From NCBI RefSeq assembly GCF_900141715.1, contig NZ_FQYK01000009.1, positions 25,271-89,270 on the forward strand: a DNA stretch of 64,000 bases, given 5' to 3'. This DNA is from Algibacter luteus (GTDB lineage: Bacteria > Bacteroidota > Bacteroidia > Flavobacteriales > Flavobacteriaceae). Every line of letters begins with the position of its first letter. The stretch's first letter is position 1. Shown here piece after piece: positions 53,675 to 62,498 of this stretch. Position numbers and translations under genes: made by a program. The notes beneath the pieces are model-generated. The model was not told the DNA's origin and did no database searches. It saw nothing but the letters and a program-made list of their open reading frames with translations.

Positions 53675-54292
53675 TTATAAGACGTTGAAAATAATGAGTC
53701 CGTAGATGGCAAAACGCACTAAACGCAGTGATCCGTATACCATCACATTTTTAAACGGAAACTCTATAATACCAGCGGCAATACAAGAAATTGAAAAGGG
53801 AAGTGGCAATAAAGCACCAACCACAATTAAAAATCCGCCCCATTTTTTAGAGTTTTTAAGTTGCTTTTCCATTTTGGTTTCTAGGTAATTGTGTACTGCA
53901 GGCATTTTGGTAATGCTGCGTCCCATCCAATACGATACTAAACCACCGCCAAATGATAATAGGGCTAACAGACTTAAATAAAACCACGGACTGTACATTT
54001 TTCCTGCCCAGGCAATGAAAATTTCTGGTGGAATTAATCCCAAAAGTGTTTCTGAAACAAAAAAGAAACTTAACACACCGTAAGAAGGCAATATTTCGGT
54101 TAAGCGAATTAAGGCATTATTGATGTCCCAAAAATGATTAAGCGTATATACAGCAATAACAATAGCAATAATATATGGTAAAGCTTTTTTAACAGCTTGC
54201 CATACAAAATTGTAAAATCCGGTATAGGAATAATATTGGTGTAATAGCTGCCAACGTGTTTTTGCAGCTTTTGGCTTAGATTTTTGTTTCAT
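53675..54292 (-). CDS. VTT/DedA-like membrane protein (YqaA family)
   Basis: 205 residues with about four or five membrane segments. It contains FFVSETLLGLIPPEIFIAWAG and a Gly-rich FGGGLVSYWMGRS, plus LKNSKKWGGFLIVVGALLPLPFSISCIAAG, typical of VTT-domain proteins that act in membrane lipid flipping or envelope homeostasis. Substrate not known. It starts the minus-strand run 54292-52061. Confidence 0.8.
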   Translation of the reverse strand: MKQKSKPKAAKTRWQLLHQYYSYTGFYNFVWQAVKKALPYIIAIVIAVYTLNHFWDINNALIRLTEILPSYGVLSFFFVSETLLGLIPPEIFIAWAGKMYSPWFYLSLLALLSFGGGLVSYWMGRSITKMPAVHNYLETKMEKQLKNSKKWGGFLIVVGALLPLPFSISCIAAGIIEFPFKNVMVYGSLRLVRFAIYGLIIFNVL

Positions 54293-54435
54293 ATGTCATA
54301 ACAGATAAAGGGAAGGCAAATATAACATAAGAATTTTAGTATGTGAAGGAATTAAGAATTTTTAACATTCTGTTAAATTAAATTATAAAGTATCTATGTA
54401 TATCATTCTGAGTGGAGTAAAGCACATCGTTAGAA

Positions 54436-54562
54436 ATTCTACTTTACTTATTATTAGATAAATTGATTAAGAATTAATTTATGTCGTAATGAGGGGAGCT
54501 ATAACTGTTACTATAATTTCTATTTTACATACTATTAAACGAATTGATTAAGTATCAATTCT
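54436..54562 (+). repeat. Two diverged direct repeats (about 47 bases each)
   Basis: Copies at 54436-54482 and 54516-54562 align along their length: TTCTAyTTTAC, then AwTATTA, then AATTGATTAAG, then an ATCAATT- or AATTAATT-like end. They are 80 bases apart. The upstream stretch (GAGTGGAG and GAGGGGAG) also matches. Confidence 0.55.
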
Positions 54563-54721
54563 TTTAATACAATTTGGAAGTAAGAGGATATTCGATATTT
54601 TCTATTTTACATAATATAAATTATAGTACATTTTTGATATTGGATTATCCGGTGGATGATTCAATATTAAAACAATACTTGTCTTAAACATGATATATAA
54701 ATTATATTGTTTTCAAATAAA

Positions 54722-54738
54722 AACATCCACTGGATGTT
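54722..54738. repeat. 17-bp palindrome AACATCCA-C-TGGATGTT
   Basis: Perfect 8-bp arms around one base. GTGGATG at 54652-54658 is an additional inverted partner of its left arm. No T run follows. Confidence 0.4.
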
Positions 54739-54890
54739 CTTATTTAAAAAGTATGTAAAATATCCCAGAAGCATTTGTTTTCATAAGATTAATTAGAACT
54801 TGGGTCATTAAACTAATAAGCGGTTTGCTTCGCAGCGTTATTTAAAACATTATGTATCTATAATTAGCCATTATGTAAAATAGCCGCTAC

Positions 54891-54932
54891 CAAGCGCTCG
54901 TCCCGATTTTACATCGGGATATCTAACGCTTG
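54891..54932 (+). repeat. Nested hairpin (REP-like) in the gene-free region
   Basis: Inner stem TCCCGAT-TTTAC-ATCGGGA at 54901-54919, outer arms CAAGCG at 54891-54896 and CGCTTG at 54927-54932. It is more GC-rich than its surroundings, as with REP-like elements. Confidence 0.55.
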
Positions 54933-55072
54933 CCAACGCCAAAATAAAAGCTAACCTTTAAGATGCTATCAAAATTTTCATAATTGAATAATTGTACCTT
55001 TTATTTTTTTCAACGCAAGATGCTCGTGACATTTTAGAACACATTAAATCTAATTGACGTTTCATTTTTTAC

Positions 55073-55768
55073 TCATTCATTTTTTCTAGTAAACGGCACG
55101 AAAGCAACAGGAATTCGTTTTTTTGCCTTTATTTTTCCGTTTTTTTTAGTAACCAGCATGAGGTTTCGATGAAATAGTGTTTTACCAACTGGAATAATCA
55201 TGCGTCCACCTTCTGCCAACTGATCCAGCAAGACTGGCGGAATTTCCTTTACTCCAGCAGTCACAATAATAGCATCAAATGGTGCTTTGTCTGGCCAACC
55301 ATGATAACCATCTCCTATTCTTGTGTAAACGTTTTTATAGCCTAAACGTTTTAATCGTTTGTCGGCACTTATACCCAAGGGTTCTACAATTTCTATGGTA
55401 TAAACCGAATCTACTATTTTGGCAAGTACTGCTGCTTGGTAGCCAGAACCTGTGCCTATTTCAAGAACACGATCGTTAGGTTTAAGTTTTAGTTCCTGGG
55501 TCATGTAAGCTACAATGTATGGTTGTGATATGGTTTGGTTATGGCCAATGTTTAAAGGGCCATCTGTATACGCCATGTATTTTATGGATGTTGGTACAAA
55601 TTCATGCCTTTTTACTTCGCGCATAGCATCAAGTGTTTTGATATCATAAATGTCTCTACCTAACAATTGTGTATGAACCATACGCTCCCTTTGTGTTGCA
55701 TAATTATCTTGACCGTTTACATTATCAGCAAAACATATAATGACTAAAATGGTTACAATTCTGTACAT
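55073..55768 (-). CDS. Exported protein-L-isoaspartate O-methyltransferase-like protein
   Basis: 231 residues. A signal peptide (MYRIVTILVIICFADNVNG) precedes a full PCMT domain: MVHTQLLGRDI, GHNQTISQPYIVAYMTQ, and the SAM-binding VLEIGTGSGYQAAVLAKI, then DAIIVTAGVKEIPP. PCMT repairs damaged aspartyl residues with S-adenosylmethionine, a cytosolic cofactor, so an exported form is odd unless the segment is an uncleaved anchor facing the cytoplasm. It is flanked by repeat-rich DNA on both sides. Confidence 0.88.
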   Translation of the reverse strand: MYRIVTILVIICFADNVNGQDNYATQRERMVHTQLLGRDIYDIKTLDAMREVKRHEFVPTSIKYMAYTDGPLNIGHNQTISQPYIVAYMTQELKLKPNDRVLEIGTGSGYQAAVLAKIVDSVYTIEIVEPLGISADKRLKRLGYKNVYTRIGDGYHGWPDKAPFDAIIVTAGVKEIPPVLLDQLAEGGRMIIPVGKTLFHRNLMLVTKKNGKIKAKKRIPVAFVPFTRKNE

Positions 55769-55979
55769 AATAAAGAGAGCAATTTAATATTAAACACATG
55801 AAGTTACTTATTACTATGTTTAAATACAATGATTTTAATCAGTATAAACTTTACAGACCTCTTCAATGAAAGATAGCAATAGGTGGTTATTTTATACTGT
55901 GATAAAAGTCATTGGTGTTCAGGCTATTGTTATATACATTTATACTTTAGATCTAACTAATTAATTAACAAGACTAGTA

Positions 55980-56609
55980 ATGACTACTCGTGAAAAAAGA
56001 TTCGATAAAGTAATTACATTGTTACCAATACTAGGAATTGCCCTGTTTGTGCTTTTTTATATTATTGCTGCTTTATTTTATCCTGAAGGGTCTTATGCTT
56101 CACCAAACCAATCAGGTTTTAGTTTAAAAAACAATTATTTATGTGATTTACTGGATAATCGAGCCATAAATGGTGTTTTTAATTCAGCACGGACTTATGC
56201 ACGTATAGCATTAGGCATACTTTGTTTTAGTCTGATATTATTTTGGTATCAATTATCAAAATTATTTGATAGAAAAAATAGGTCCCAAACTATTATGAGT
56301 ATTGCAGGAATGTTGTCCATGCTCATTACTTTATTTTTAGCTTCTGGAATTCACGATTTCATAATACGTATTGCAGGCGTTTTTGGGGTAATCGCATTGC
56401 TCATTTCTTTTATTGAACTTTATAAAGCCAATTATTACAAACTATTACTAATAGGTATTATTTGCTTACTCTTATTTTTAACCAATTACTATATTTATGA
56501 AACAGAATTATTAATTGATATCCTTCCATTAATTCAAAAAGTAACATTTTTATCTTTCATAAGCTGGTTTATATTATTGAGCGTCCATATTTACAGGAAG
56601 TTAAGATGA
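55980..56609 (+). CDS. Integral membrane protein of unknown function (six helices)
   Basis: 209 residues with about six hydrophobic segments. The first periplasmic loop has YPEGSYASPNQSGFSLKNNYLCDLLD, split as SGFSLKNNYLCDLLDNRA, which recalls DUF998-like proteins. The rest is helix with a short basic C-terminus. Function unknown. Its start follows AT-rich spacer DNA 210 bases after the methyltransferase gene; no promoter box stands out. Confidence 0.65.
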   Translation: MTTREKRFDKVITLLPILGIALFVLFYIIAALFYPEGSYASPNQSGFSLKNNYLCDLLDNRAINGVFNSARTYARIALGILCFSLILFWYQLSKLFDRKNRSQTIMSIAGMLSMLITLFLASGIHDFIIRIAGVFGVIALLISFIELYKANYYKLLLIGIICLLLFLTNYYIYETELLIDILPLIQKVTFLSFISWFILLSVHIYRKLR

Positions 56610-56894
56610 AACTTTTAAAGTTTAATTATCTAGTTAATCTTATTCAATCACTTGGCTCTCTAATACCCACTCCCCATTGACTTGTGTACTGAATGTTAAT
56701 GTAATTTTATGAGGCCAAGGTTAACATCGAGGTTCTATTTTACATAATAATTAAAAATATAAATATAATTGAATGAGAATTTTTATTATTACGTCTCCTA
56801 TATTTTAACTATTTCTGCACAAAATCAAGCATCAATATTATTGTCTGATATCCTTAAATTAACACAATATTGTAAATAAGACAAATAAAATTTT
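56610..56894. other. Intergenic region with one CTATTTTACATA box
   Basis: About 285 bases without a coding frame. It holds a box copy at 56735 preceded by GAGGCCAAGGTTAACATCGAG, similar to the flank of the copies at 54.5 kb. Nothing else was recognised. Confidence 0.5.
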
Positions 56895-56902
56895 TAACTT
56901 TG
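56895..56902 (+). promoter_or_regulatory. Bacteroidetes -7 box (TAACTTTG) for the copper cluster
   Basis: TAACTTTG lies 9 bases before the ATG at 56912; TTG at 56870-56872 gives a 22-base spacer, slightly long. It supports the ATG over an earlier TTG at 56900, which overlaps the box. Confidence 0.55.
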
Positions 56903-56911
56903 TATATAGAT

Positions 56912-57325
56912 ATGAAGCAAGTATTCCATAACATAATGTCGTTTTCAATGGCTTTTGTAGTATTATTTTCTACACTATCCTTTACAGTTAATATGCATTA
57001 TTGTGGCGGTACTTTAGTTGAAACTGCTATTTTCCAAAAAGCAAAAAGATGCGGAATGGAAATGAAAAATCCTTCAACTGAAGGATGTGCTATTACCAAA
57101 AAGAATTGCTGTAACGACAAACAATTAGTAATTGATGGTCAGGATGAATTACAACTACAAGTTGACACCATTTCTTTTGAGCAGCAAGTATTTACAGCTT
57201 CATTTGTTTTCGCATATACTAACCTTTTTGAAGGTTTAGACAACAATGTATGTTCCTTTGAAGAATACAAACCACCACTCGTCATCAGGCAAATCTTCAA
57301 GATTGACGAGACTTATTTAATTTGA
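56912..57325 (+). CDS. HYC_CC_PP family exported protein
   Basis: 137 residues from the ATG at 56912. A signal peptide (MKQVFHNIMSFSMAFVVLF) is followed by the family-defining motifs: His-Tyr-Cys in NMHYCGGT, a Cys pair in KKNCCND and Pro-Pro in YKPPLV. Such proteins are found beside metal efflux pumps in Bacteroidota. The Cys and His residues could bind copper or silver in the periplasm, but no activity is known. It directly precedes the RND pump gene. Confidence 0.88.
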   Translation: MKQVFHNIMSFSMAFVVLFSTLSFTVNMHYCGGTLVETAIFQKAKRCGMEMKNPSTEGCAITKKNCCNDKQLVIDGQDELQLQVDTISFEQQVFTASFVFAYTNLFEGLDNNVCSFEEYKPPLVIRQIFKIDETYLI

Positions 57326-57433
57326 TTTTTAAACAATAGACTGTGCTATCCTATAACTGTAATGTTATAAGGATACTTTACTGTATTCGGTGTTTTCTTA
57401 ATACTTATGTCTAACTGTTTAATATTCAAAACC

Positions 57434-60400
57434 ATGCTAAATAAAAGCATAAAATTCTTAATAGAAAATAAATTAGTTGCAGTTCTATTGCTCGTCCTTT
57501 TTATTGGTTGGGGAACTGTTAACGCTCCTTTTAATTGGGATACTGGTTTCTTGCCAAGTGATCCTGTAGCTGTTGATGCTATTCCAGATATTGGTGAAAA
57601 CCAACAAATAGTTTTTACTAAATGGGATGGTCGTTCTCCACAGGACATAGAAGACCAAATTACCTACCCTCTAACCACTTCCCTAATGGGAACTCCTGGA
57701 GTGAAAACAATTCGTAGTTCTTCTATGTTTGGGTTTTCAAGTATCTATATCATTTTTGAAGAAGATATAGAGTTTTATTGGAGCAGAAGTCGCATTCTAG
57801 AAAAGCTCAACTCCTTACCAAGCGGATTATTACCAGAAGGTGTGAATCCGGCATTGGGTCCAGATGCAACTGGTATAGGACAAATTTTTTGGTATACACT
57901 TGAAGGTCGTGACGAAAACGGAAACGTTACAGGTGGTTGGGATTTACATGAGTTACGAAGCATACAAGACTATTATGTTAAATATGCTTTATCGTCTGCA
58001 AGTGGTGTGTCAGAAGTTGCATCAATAGGTGGTTATGTTCAGGAATATCAAGTAGATGTTAATCCAGAATTAATGCGTCAATATAATATTGGATTACATC
58101 ATGTTGTAAAGGCTGTAAAAGAGAGTAATAAAGATATTGGAGCACAAACATTAGAAATAAACCAAGCAGAATATTTAGTACGTGGTTTGGGTTATGTAAA
58201 ATCTATTTCGGACATAGAAAATGCAGTCGTTTCTTCTGAAGATTACACATCCATACGAATTAAAGACATAGGTAAAGTTTCGTTAGGTCCTGCAACACGT
58301 AGAGGATTATTGGATAAAGAAGGTGCCGAAGTTGTTGGAGCTGTTGTAGTGGCAAGATATGGAGCCAATCCAATGGAAGTCATAAACAATGTAAAAGAAA
58401 AAATAAACGATTTAAGCGCAGGATTACCTTCAAAAGTTTTGAGTGACGGCAGAACTTCGCAAGTTACTATAGTTCCATTTTATGACCGAACTGAACTGAT
58501 ACAGGAAACATTGGGAACACTTAATGAAGCCTTAACATTAGAGATTCTTATAACCATTTTGGTTATCATCATAATGGTATTTAATCTTCGAGCTTCTATT
58601 TTAATATCAGGCTTGTTACCCGTTGCTGTGTTAATGGTTTTTATAGCCATGAAACTTTTTGGTGTAGATGCCAATATTGTAGCACTTTCAGGTATTGCAA
58701 TTGCTATTGGTACTATGGTCGATGTAGGCGTCATACTTTCTGAAAACATTATTAGGCATTTGGACGAAGATGATGGAAAACTACCTATTAACACAGTAGT
58801 TTATAATGCTACCACAGAAGTTTCTGGTGCTATTGTTACAGCGGTTATGACAACGATTATTAGTTTCATTCCTGTATTTACAATGATTGGAGCTGAAGGG
58901 AAATTATTCAGACCATTAGCCTTTACAAAAACTTTTGCCTTAACAGCATCCATTATTGTCGCGTTATTTTTAATTCCGCCATTTGCAGCGTTTTTGTTTA
59001 GAAGAAAAAGTATCAAAAAGAATTTCAGTTATATTATAAATGCAGCTTTAATTTTAGCAGGATTAATAGGTGTTATCTATAGCTACTGGTTAGGAATAAT
59101 ATTAATAGGTTTTGGAATTACAAGCATATTAAGACTTCAAGAAAAATTAAATGAAAAGCAAGCAAACCTTGTCAATATTATCATTTCGGTAGAAGCAATT
59201 GTATTTCTTTTAGCAGAATATTGGAGACCTTTAGGTATAGATAAAAGTATCTTTTGGAATCTAATTTTTGTAAGTATTATTTGTTTTGGCTTATTAGTCA
59301 TTTTTTCATTATTCATAAGGTATTATACACGCATTTTAAAATGGTGTTTAAGCAACAAGCTCCTTTTTCTATCGATACCAACAGCAATAGTTATTGCAGG
59401 ATTTCTCATTATGAAGAACACAGGCAAAGAGTTTATGCCATCCTTAAACGAAGGCTCATTTCTACTTATGCCAACATCAATGCCACATTCTGGCGTAGAA
59501 GAAAATAAACGAGTTTTACAGCAATTAGATATGGCAGTAGCCAGTATTCCAGAAATTGAAACCGTTGTTGGTAAAGCAGGTAGAACAGAATCAGCGTTAG
59601 ACCCAGCACCACTATCAATGTATGAAAATGTCATTCAGTACAAACCAGAATATATGCTGAATGTAGATGGTGAAAGACAACGCTACAAAGTCAATGAGGA
59701 TGGTTTGTTTGAATTAAAAGATGGTCGATTAATTCATAACGAAAATATAGCTGTCAGTTCGAGCGCAGTCGAGAACAAAGCGATAATCAAATCAACTTTA
59801 TTAAATGTCCAAAGGTCTCAATTAATTGAAGACAAGGATGGCGAATACTATCGTAATTGGCGACCAGAAATTGAATCACCAGACGATATTTGGAATGAAA
59901 TTGTAAGAGTTACCAAATTACCAGGTGTTACTTCAGCACCAAAGCTACAACCTATTGAAACCCGATTGGTAATGCTTCAAACAGGAATGCGTGCCCCTAT
60001 AGGAATAAAGGTAAAAGGACAAGACTTAAAACAAATTGAAGCATTTGGCGTCCAATTAGAAAACATTATCAAGGAAGCACAAGGTGTTAAAAAGGAAGCT
60101 GTTTTTGCAGACCGTATCGTTGGTAAACCCTATTTGTTAATTGATATTGATAGAGAGAAAATTGCACGTTATGGAATTTCTATACAAGACGTTCAAGACG
60201 TATTAAAAGTAGCAGTTGGAGGTATGGTATTAACTCAAACGGTTGAAGGTCGAGAGCGATATGGTGTTCGTGTGCGATACCCAAGAGAATTAAGAGCAAA
60301 CCCAACAGACTTACAACAGATTTATGTGCCAGTTGAAAAAGGCAGTCCTGTTCCATTAAGTGAATTAGCAACCATTCGTTACGAACAAGGACCACAAGTC

Positions 60401-61174
60401 ATTAAAAGTGAAGACACCTTTTTAGTAGGTTATGTCTTGTTTGATAAATTAGATGGTTTTGCAGAAGTAAGCGTTGTTGAAAATGCACAAGCATTGATTC
60501 AAGAAAAGATAGACTCTGGTGAATTGATAGTTCCAAAAGGAATCAACTATGCATTCACAGGAACTTACGAAAATCAATTACGAGCAGAAAAAACCTTATC
60601 TGTTGTTGTGCCATTAGCATTGGCAATCATCTTTTTAATACTGTATTTCCAATTCCGTTCCGTTGGTACATCATTAATGGTTTTTACAGGTATTGCAGTA
60701 GCATTTGCTGGTGGATTCATAATGATATGGCTCTATGGTCAAGATTGGTTTTTAAACTTCAATTTCTTTGGGGAAAATATGCGAGACTTATTTCAGATGC
60801 ATCCCATTAATTTAAGTGTAGCGGTTTGGGTTGGTTTTATTGCTCTCTTCGGTATTGCAACAGATGATGGCGTAGTAATGGCGACTTATTTAACGCAAAC
60901 TTTTGATAGAAATACACCAGAGAATAAAAAGGAAATTAGAGCGTCAGTTGTTGAAGCAGGAGAAAAACGAATTAGACCCTGTTTAATGACAACAGCAACT
61001 ACCATATTAGCATTATTACCAATACTCACATCTACAGGGAGAGGAAGCGATATTATGATTCCAATGGCAATACCAAGTTTTGGTGGAATGCTTATAGCCT
61101 TAATAACCCTATTTGTAGTGCCAGTATTATATAGCTGGAAATCCGAAGTTCAACTTAAAAGAGCAACAAAATGA
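57434..61174 (+). CDS. cusA: CusA/CzcA-type heavy-metal efflux RND pump
   Basis: 1246 residues from the ATG at 57434 (MLNKSIKFLIENKLVAV), the typical family start; an ATG at 57407 adds nine unlikely residues. It has the RND layout with 12 helices. Seen: VDAIPDIGENQQIVFTKWDGRSPQDIE-type N-terminus, TM4 GIAIAIGTMVDVGVILSENI, the periplasmic AGRTESALDPAPLSMYE, and TM10 FGIATDDGVVMATYL. It expels Cu(I)/Ag(I) or related ions using the proton gradient. The metal is inferred from the CopA-like ATPase downstream. The usual membrane fusion protein CusB is not between it and the outer-membrane channel. Confidence 0.93.
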   Translation: MLNKSIKFLIENKLVAVLLLVLFIGWGTVNAPFNWDTGFLPSDPVAVDAIPDIGENQQIVFTKWDGRSPQDIEDQITYPLTTSLMGTPGVKTIRSSSMFGFSSIYIIFEEDIEFYWSRSRILEKLNSLPSGLLPEGVNPALGPDATGIGQIFWYTLEGRDENGNVTGGWDLHELRSIQDYYVKYALSSASGVSEVASIGGYVQEYQVDVNPELMRQYNIGLHHVVKAVKESNKDIGAQTLEINQAEYLVRGLGYVKSISDIENAVVSSEDYTSIRIKDIGKVSLGPATRRGLLDKEGAEVVGAVVVARYGANPMEVINNVKEKINDLSAGLPSKVLSDGRTSQVTIVPFYDRTELIQETLGTLNEALTLEILITILVIIIMVFNLRASILISGLLPVAVLMVFIAMKLFGVDANIVALSGIAIAIGTMVDVGVILSENIIRHLDEDDGKLPINTVVYNATTEVSGAIVTAVMTTIISFIPVFTMIGAEGKLFRPLAFTKTFALTASIIVALFLIPPFAAFLFRRKSIKKNFSYIINAALILAGLIGVIYSYWLGIILIGFGITSILRLQEKLNEKQANLVNIIISVEAIVFLLAEYWRPLGIDKSIFWNLIFVSIICFGLLVIFSLFIRYYTRILKWCLSNKLLFLSIPTAIVIAGFLIMKNTGKEFMPSLNEGSFLLMPTSMPHSGVEENKRVLQQLDMAVASIPEIETVVGKAGRTESALDPAPLSMYENVIQYKPEYMLNVDGERQRYKVNEDGLFELKDGRLIHNENIAVSSSAVENKAIIKSTLLNVQRSQLIEDKDGEYYRNWRPEIESPDDIWNEIVRVTKLPGVTSAPKLQPIETRLVMLQTGMRAPIGIKVKGQDLKQIEAFGVQLENIIKEAQGVKKEAVFADRIVGKPYLLIDIDREKIARYGISIQDVQDVLKVAVGGMVLTQTVEGRERYGVRVRYPRELRANPTDLQQIYVPVEKGSPVPLSELATIRYEQGPQVIKSEDTFLVGYVLFDKLDGFAEVSVVENAQALIQEKIDSGELIVPKGINYAFTGTYENQLRAEKTLSVVVPLALAIIFLILYFQFRSVGTSLMVFTGIAVAFAGGFIMIWLYGQDWFLNFNFFGENMRDLFQMHPINLSVAVWVGFIALFGIATDDGVVMATYLTQTFDRNTPENKKEIRASVVEAGEKRIRPCLMTTATTILALLPILTSTGRGSDIMIPMAIPSFGGMLIALITLFVVPVLYSWKSEVQLKRATK

Positions 61175-62406
61175 AATACATAAAAATCAATATAAAAACA
61201 GTCTTTGTTCTTTGTTCTTTATGCTTTGTTTTTTCTGCACAAAGTCAAGAGTTAGAAACGCTCATTGATGTAGCATTAAATAACAATCCAGAAATTCAAA
61301 AATTTAAGTTGCAATACAAAAGAATTTCCGAAAAGGTAAACGAAGTCAATATCATTCCTAATACTGAATTTGGTGTAGGTTATTTTGTAAGCGAACCAGA
61401 AACGAGAACAGGAGCGCAACGCTTTAAAGTATCAGCAAAACAAATGTTACCGTGGTTTGGCACAATTACTTCACGAGAAAATTATGTCAGTTCGTTAGCC
61501 GATGCAAAATATGAGGACATTGTTATTGCAAAGCGAAAATTGATGGCTTCTGTATCACAATCCTATTATAATTTATACGCTAACATAGCGAAACAAAAGG
61601 TGCTAACAGAAAACATAAAATTACTTGAGACCTATGAAACATTAGCACTTACATCTGTTGAGGTTGGTAAAGCATCTGCTGTAGATGTGTTGCGATTGCA
61701 AATGCGTCAAAATGAAATGCAACAATTAAAAGATGTTTTAAGTCAACAGTTTTTAGCAGAACAAGCGAATCTGAATAATCTTTTGAATAGAGAAAATGAT
61801 GTTGCTGTTACTGTGGTAGATAGTTTAATGATGCCTTCAGAAGACTTTGAAATCACTACTAAAAATTTAGCATTACATCCCGAATTGTTGAAGTATGATA
61901 AACTATTTCAATTCATAGAGCAATCAGAATTACTAAACCAAAAAGAAAGCAGTCCTATGATTGGTTTAGGCTTAGACTATATCAATGTTTCCGAAAGGCC
62001 AGATATGAATTTCTCGGATAACGGTAAAGATATTGTGATGCCTATGGTTTCATTGTCAATCCCAATTTTTAATAAAAAATATAAATCTCAAACCAAGCAA
62101 AATGAGTTGCAACAGCAGGAAATTACAGCTCAAAAACAGGAACGCTTAAACACTTTGGAAACACTTTTAAGTAAGGCGATTAATGAGCGTATTTCTGCAA
62201 GAATAAGTTATACTACGCAAACCAAGAACTTAAAACAAGCCAAAGATGCTGAAGAAATTTTAATCAAAAGCTACGAAACAGGAACGATTGATTTTAATGA
62301 TGTTTTAGATATTCAAGAACTACAGTTAAAGTTTCAAATGAACCAAATAGAGTCTATTAAGGGCTACTATGTGCAAAGCACAATTATTAATTATTTAATA
62401 CAATAG
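61171..62406 (+). CDS. TolC-family outer-membrane efflux channel (CusC-like)
   Basis: 411 residues. Signal peptide ends at VFSAQSQ (about residue 25). Two long helical coiled-coil regions of the OEP domain are visible: RKLMASVSQSYYNLYANIAKQKV and its repeat RISARISYTTQTKNLKQA. The ATG overlaps the pump stop (ATGA), a sign of coupling. It would form the exit duct for the RND pump. It is shorter than E. coli TolC, as usual for CusC-like proteins of this phylum. Confidence 0.9.
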   Translation: MKYIKINIKTVFVLCSLCFVFSAQSQELETLIDVALNNNPEIQKFKLQYKRISEKVNEVNIIPNTEFGVGYFVSEPETRTGAQRFKVSAKQMLPWFGTITSRENYVSSLADAKYEDIVIAKRKLMASVSQSYYNLYANIAKQKVLTENIKLLETYETLALTSVEVGKASAVDVLRLQMRQNEMQQLKDVLSQQFLAEQANLNNLLNRENDVAVTVVDSLMMPSEDFEITTKNLALHPELLKYDKLFQFIEQSELLNQKESSPMIGLGLDYINVSERPDMNFSDNGKDIVMPMVSLSIPIFNKKYKSQTKQNELQQQEITAQKQERLNTLETLLSKAINERISARISYTTQTKNLKQAKDAEEILIKSYETGTIDFNDVLDIQELQLKFQMNQIESIKGYYVQSTIINYLIQ

Positions 62407-62498
62407 TAATGAAATGAGCAGGTGTATTATTATAAATCTATTCCAGATTTTTATAAGCGAATTACATCTGTCCATTAAGAAAAAATAAATAACAACAG

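Larger units (their letters stand above)
54293..55072. other. Gene-free region rich in repeated boxes and hairpins
   Basis: About 780 bases with no coding frame. It holds several CTATTTTACATA boxes, two diverged 47-base direct repeats at 54436 and 54516, a palindrome at 54722 and a nested hairpin at 54891. No tRNA or transposase remnant was recognised. Confidence 0.65.
54520..56746. repeat. Dispersed CTATTTTACATA boxes
   Basis: Exact copies on the plus strand at 54520-54531, 54602-54613 and 56735-56746; inverted copies at 54872-54883 (full) and 54752-54762 (11 bases). All lie in intergenic DNA around the methyltransferase and membrane protein genes. Two of the plus copies continue ATAwTA. 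Confidence 0.65.

Noticed and set aside
55800..55871. 23-codon frame starting MKLLITMF between the methyltransferase and membrane protein genes
   Set aside because: Too short, no promoter box at a suitable distance and no export or family signal.
57407..57433. ATG extending the RND pump by nine residues
   Set aside because: Family members begin at the MLNKSIKFLIENK-type start; the extra residues contain no conserved feature.
58480..59634. Several minus-strand frames across the RND pump gene
   Set aside because: They are antisense shadows; the plus-strand frame carries continuous RND motifs.
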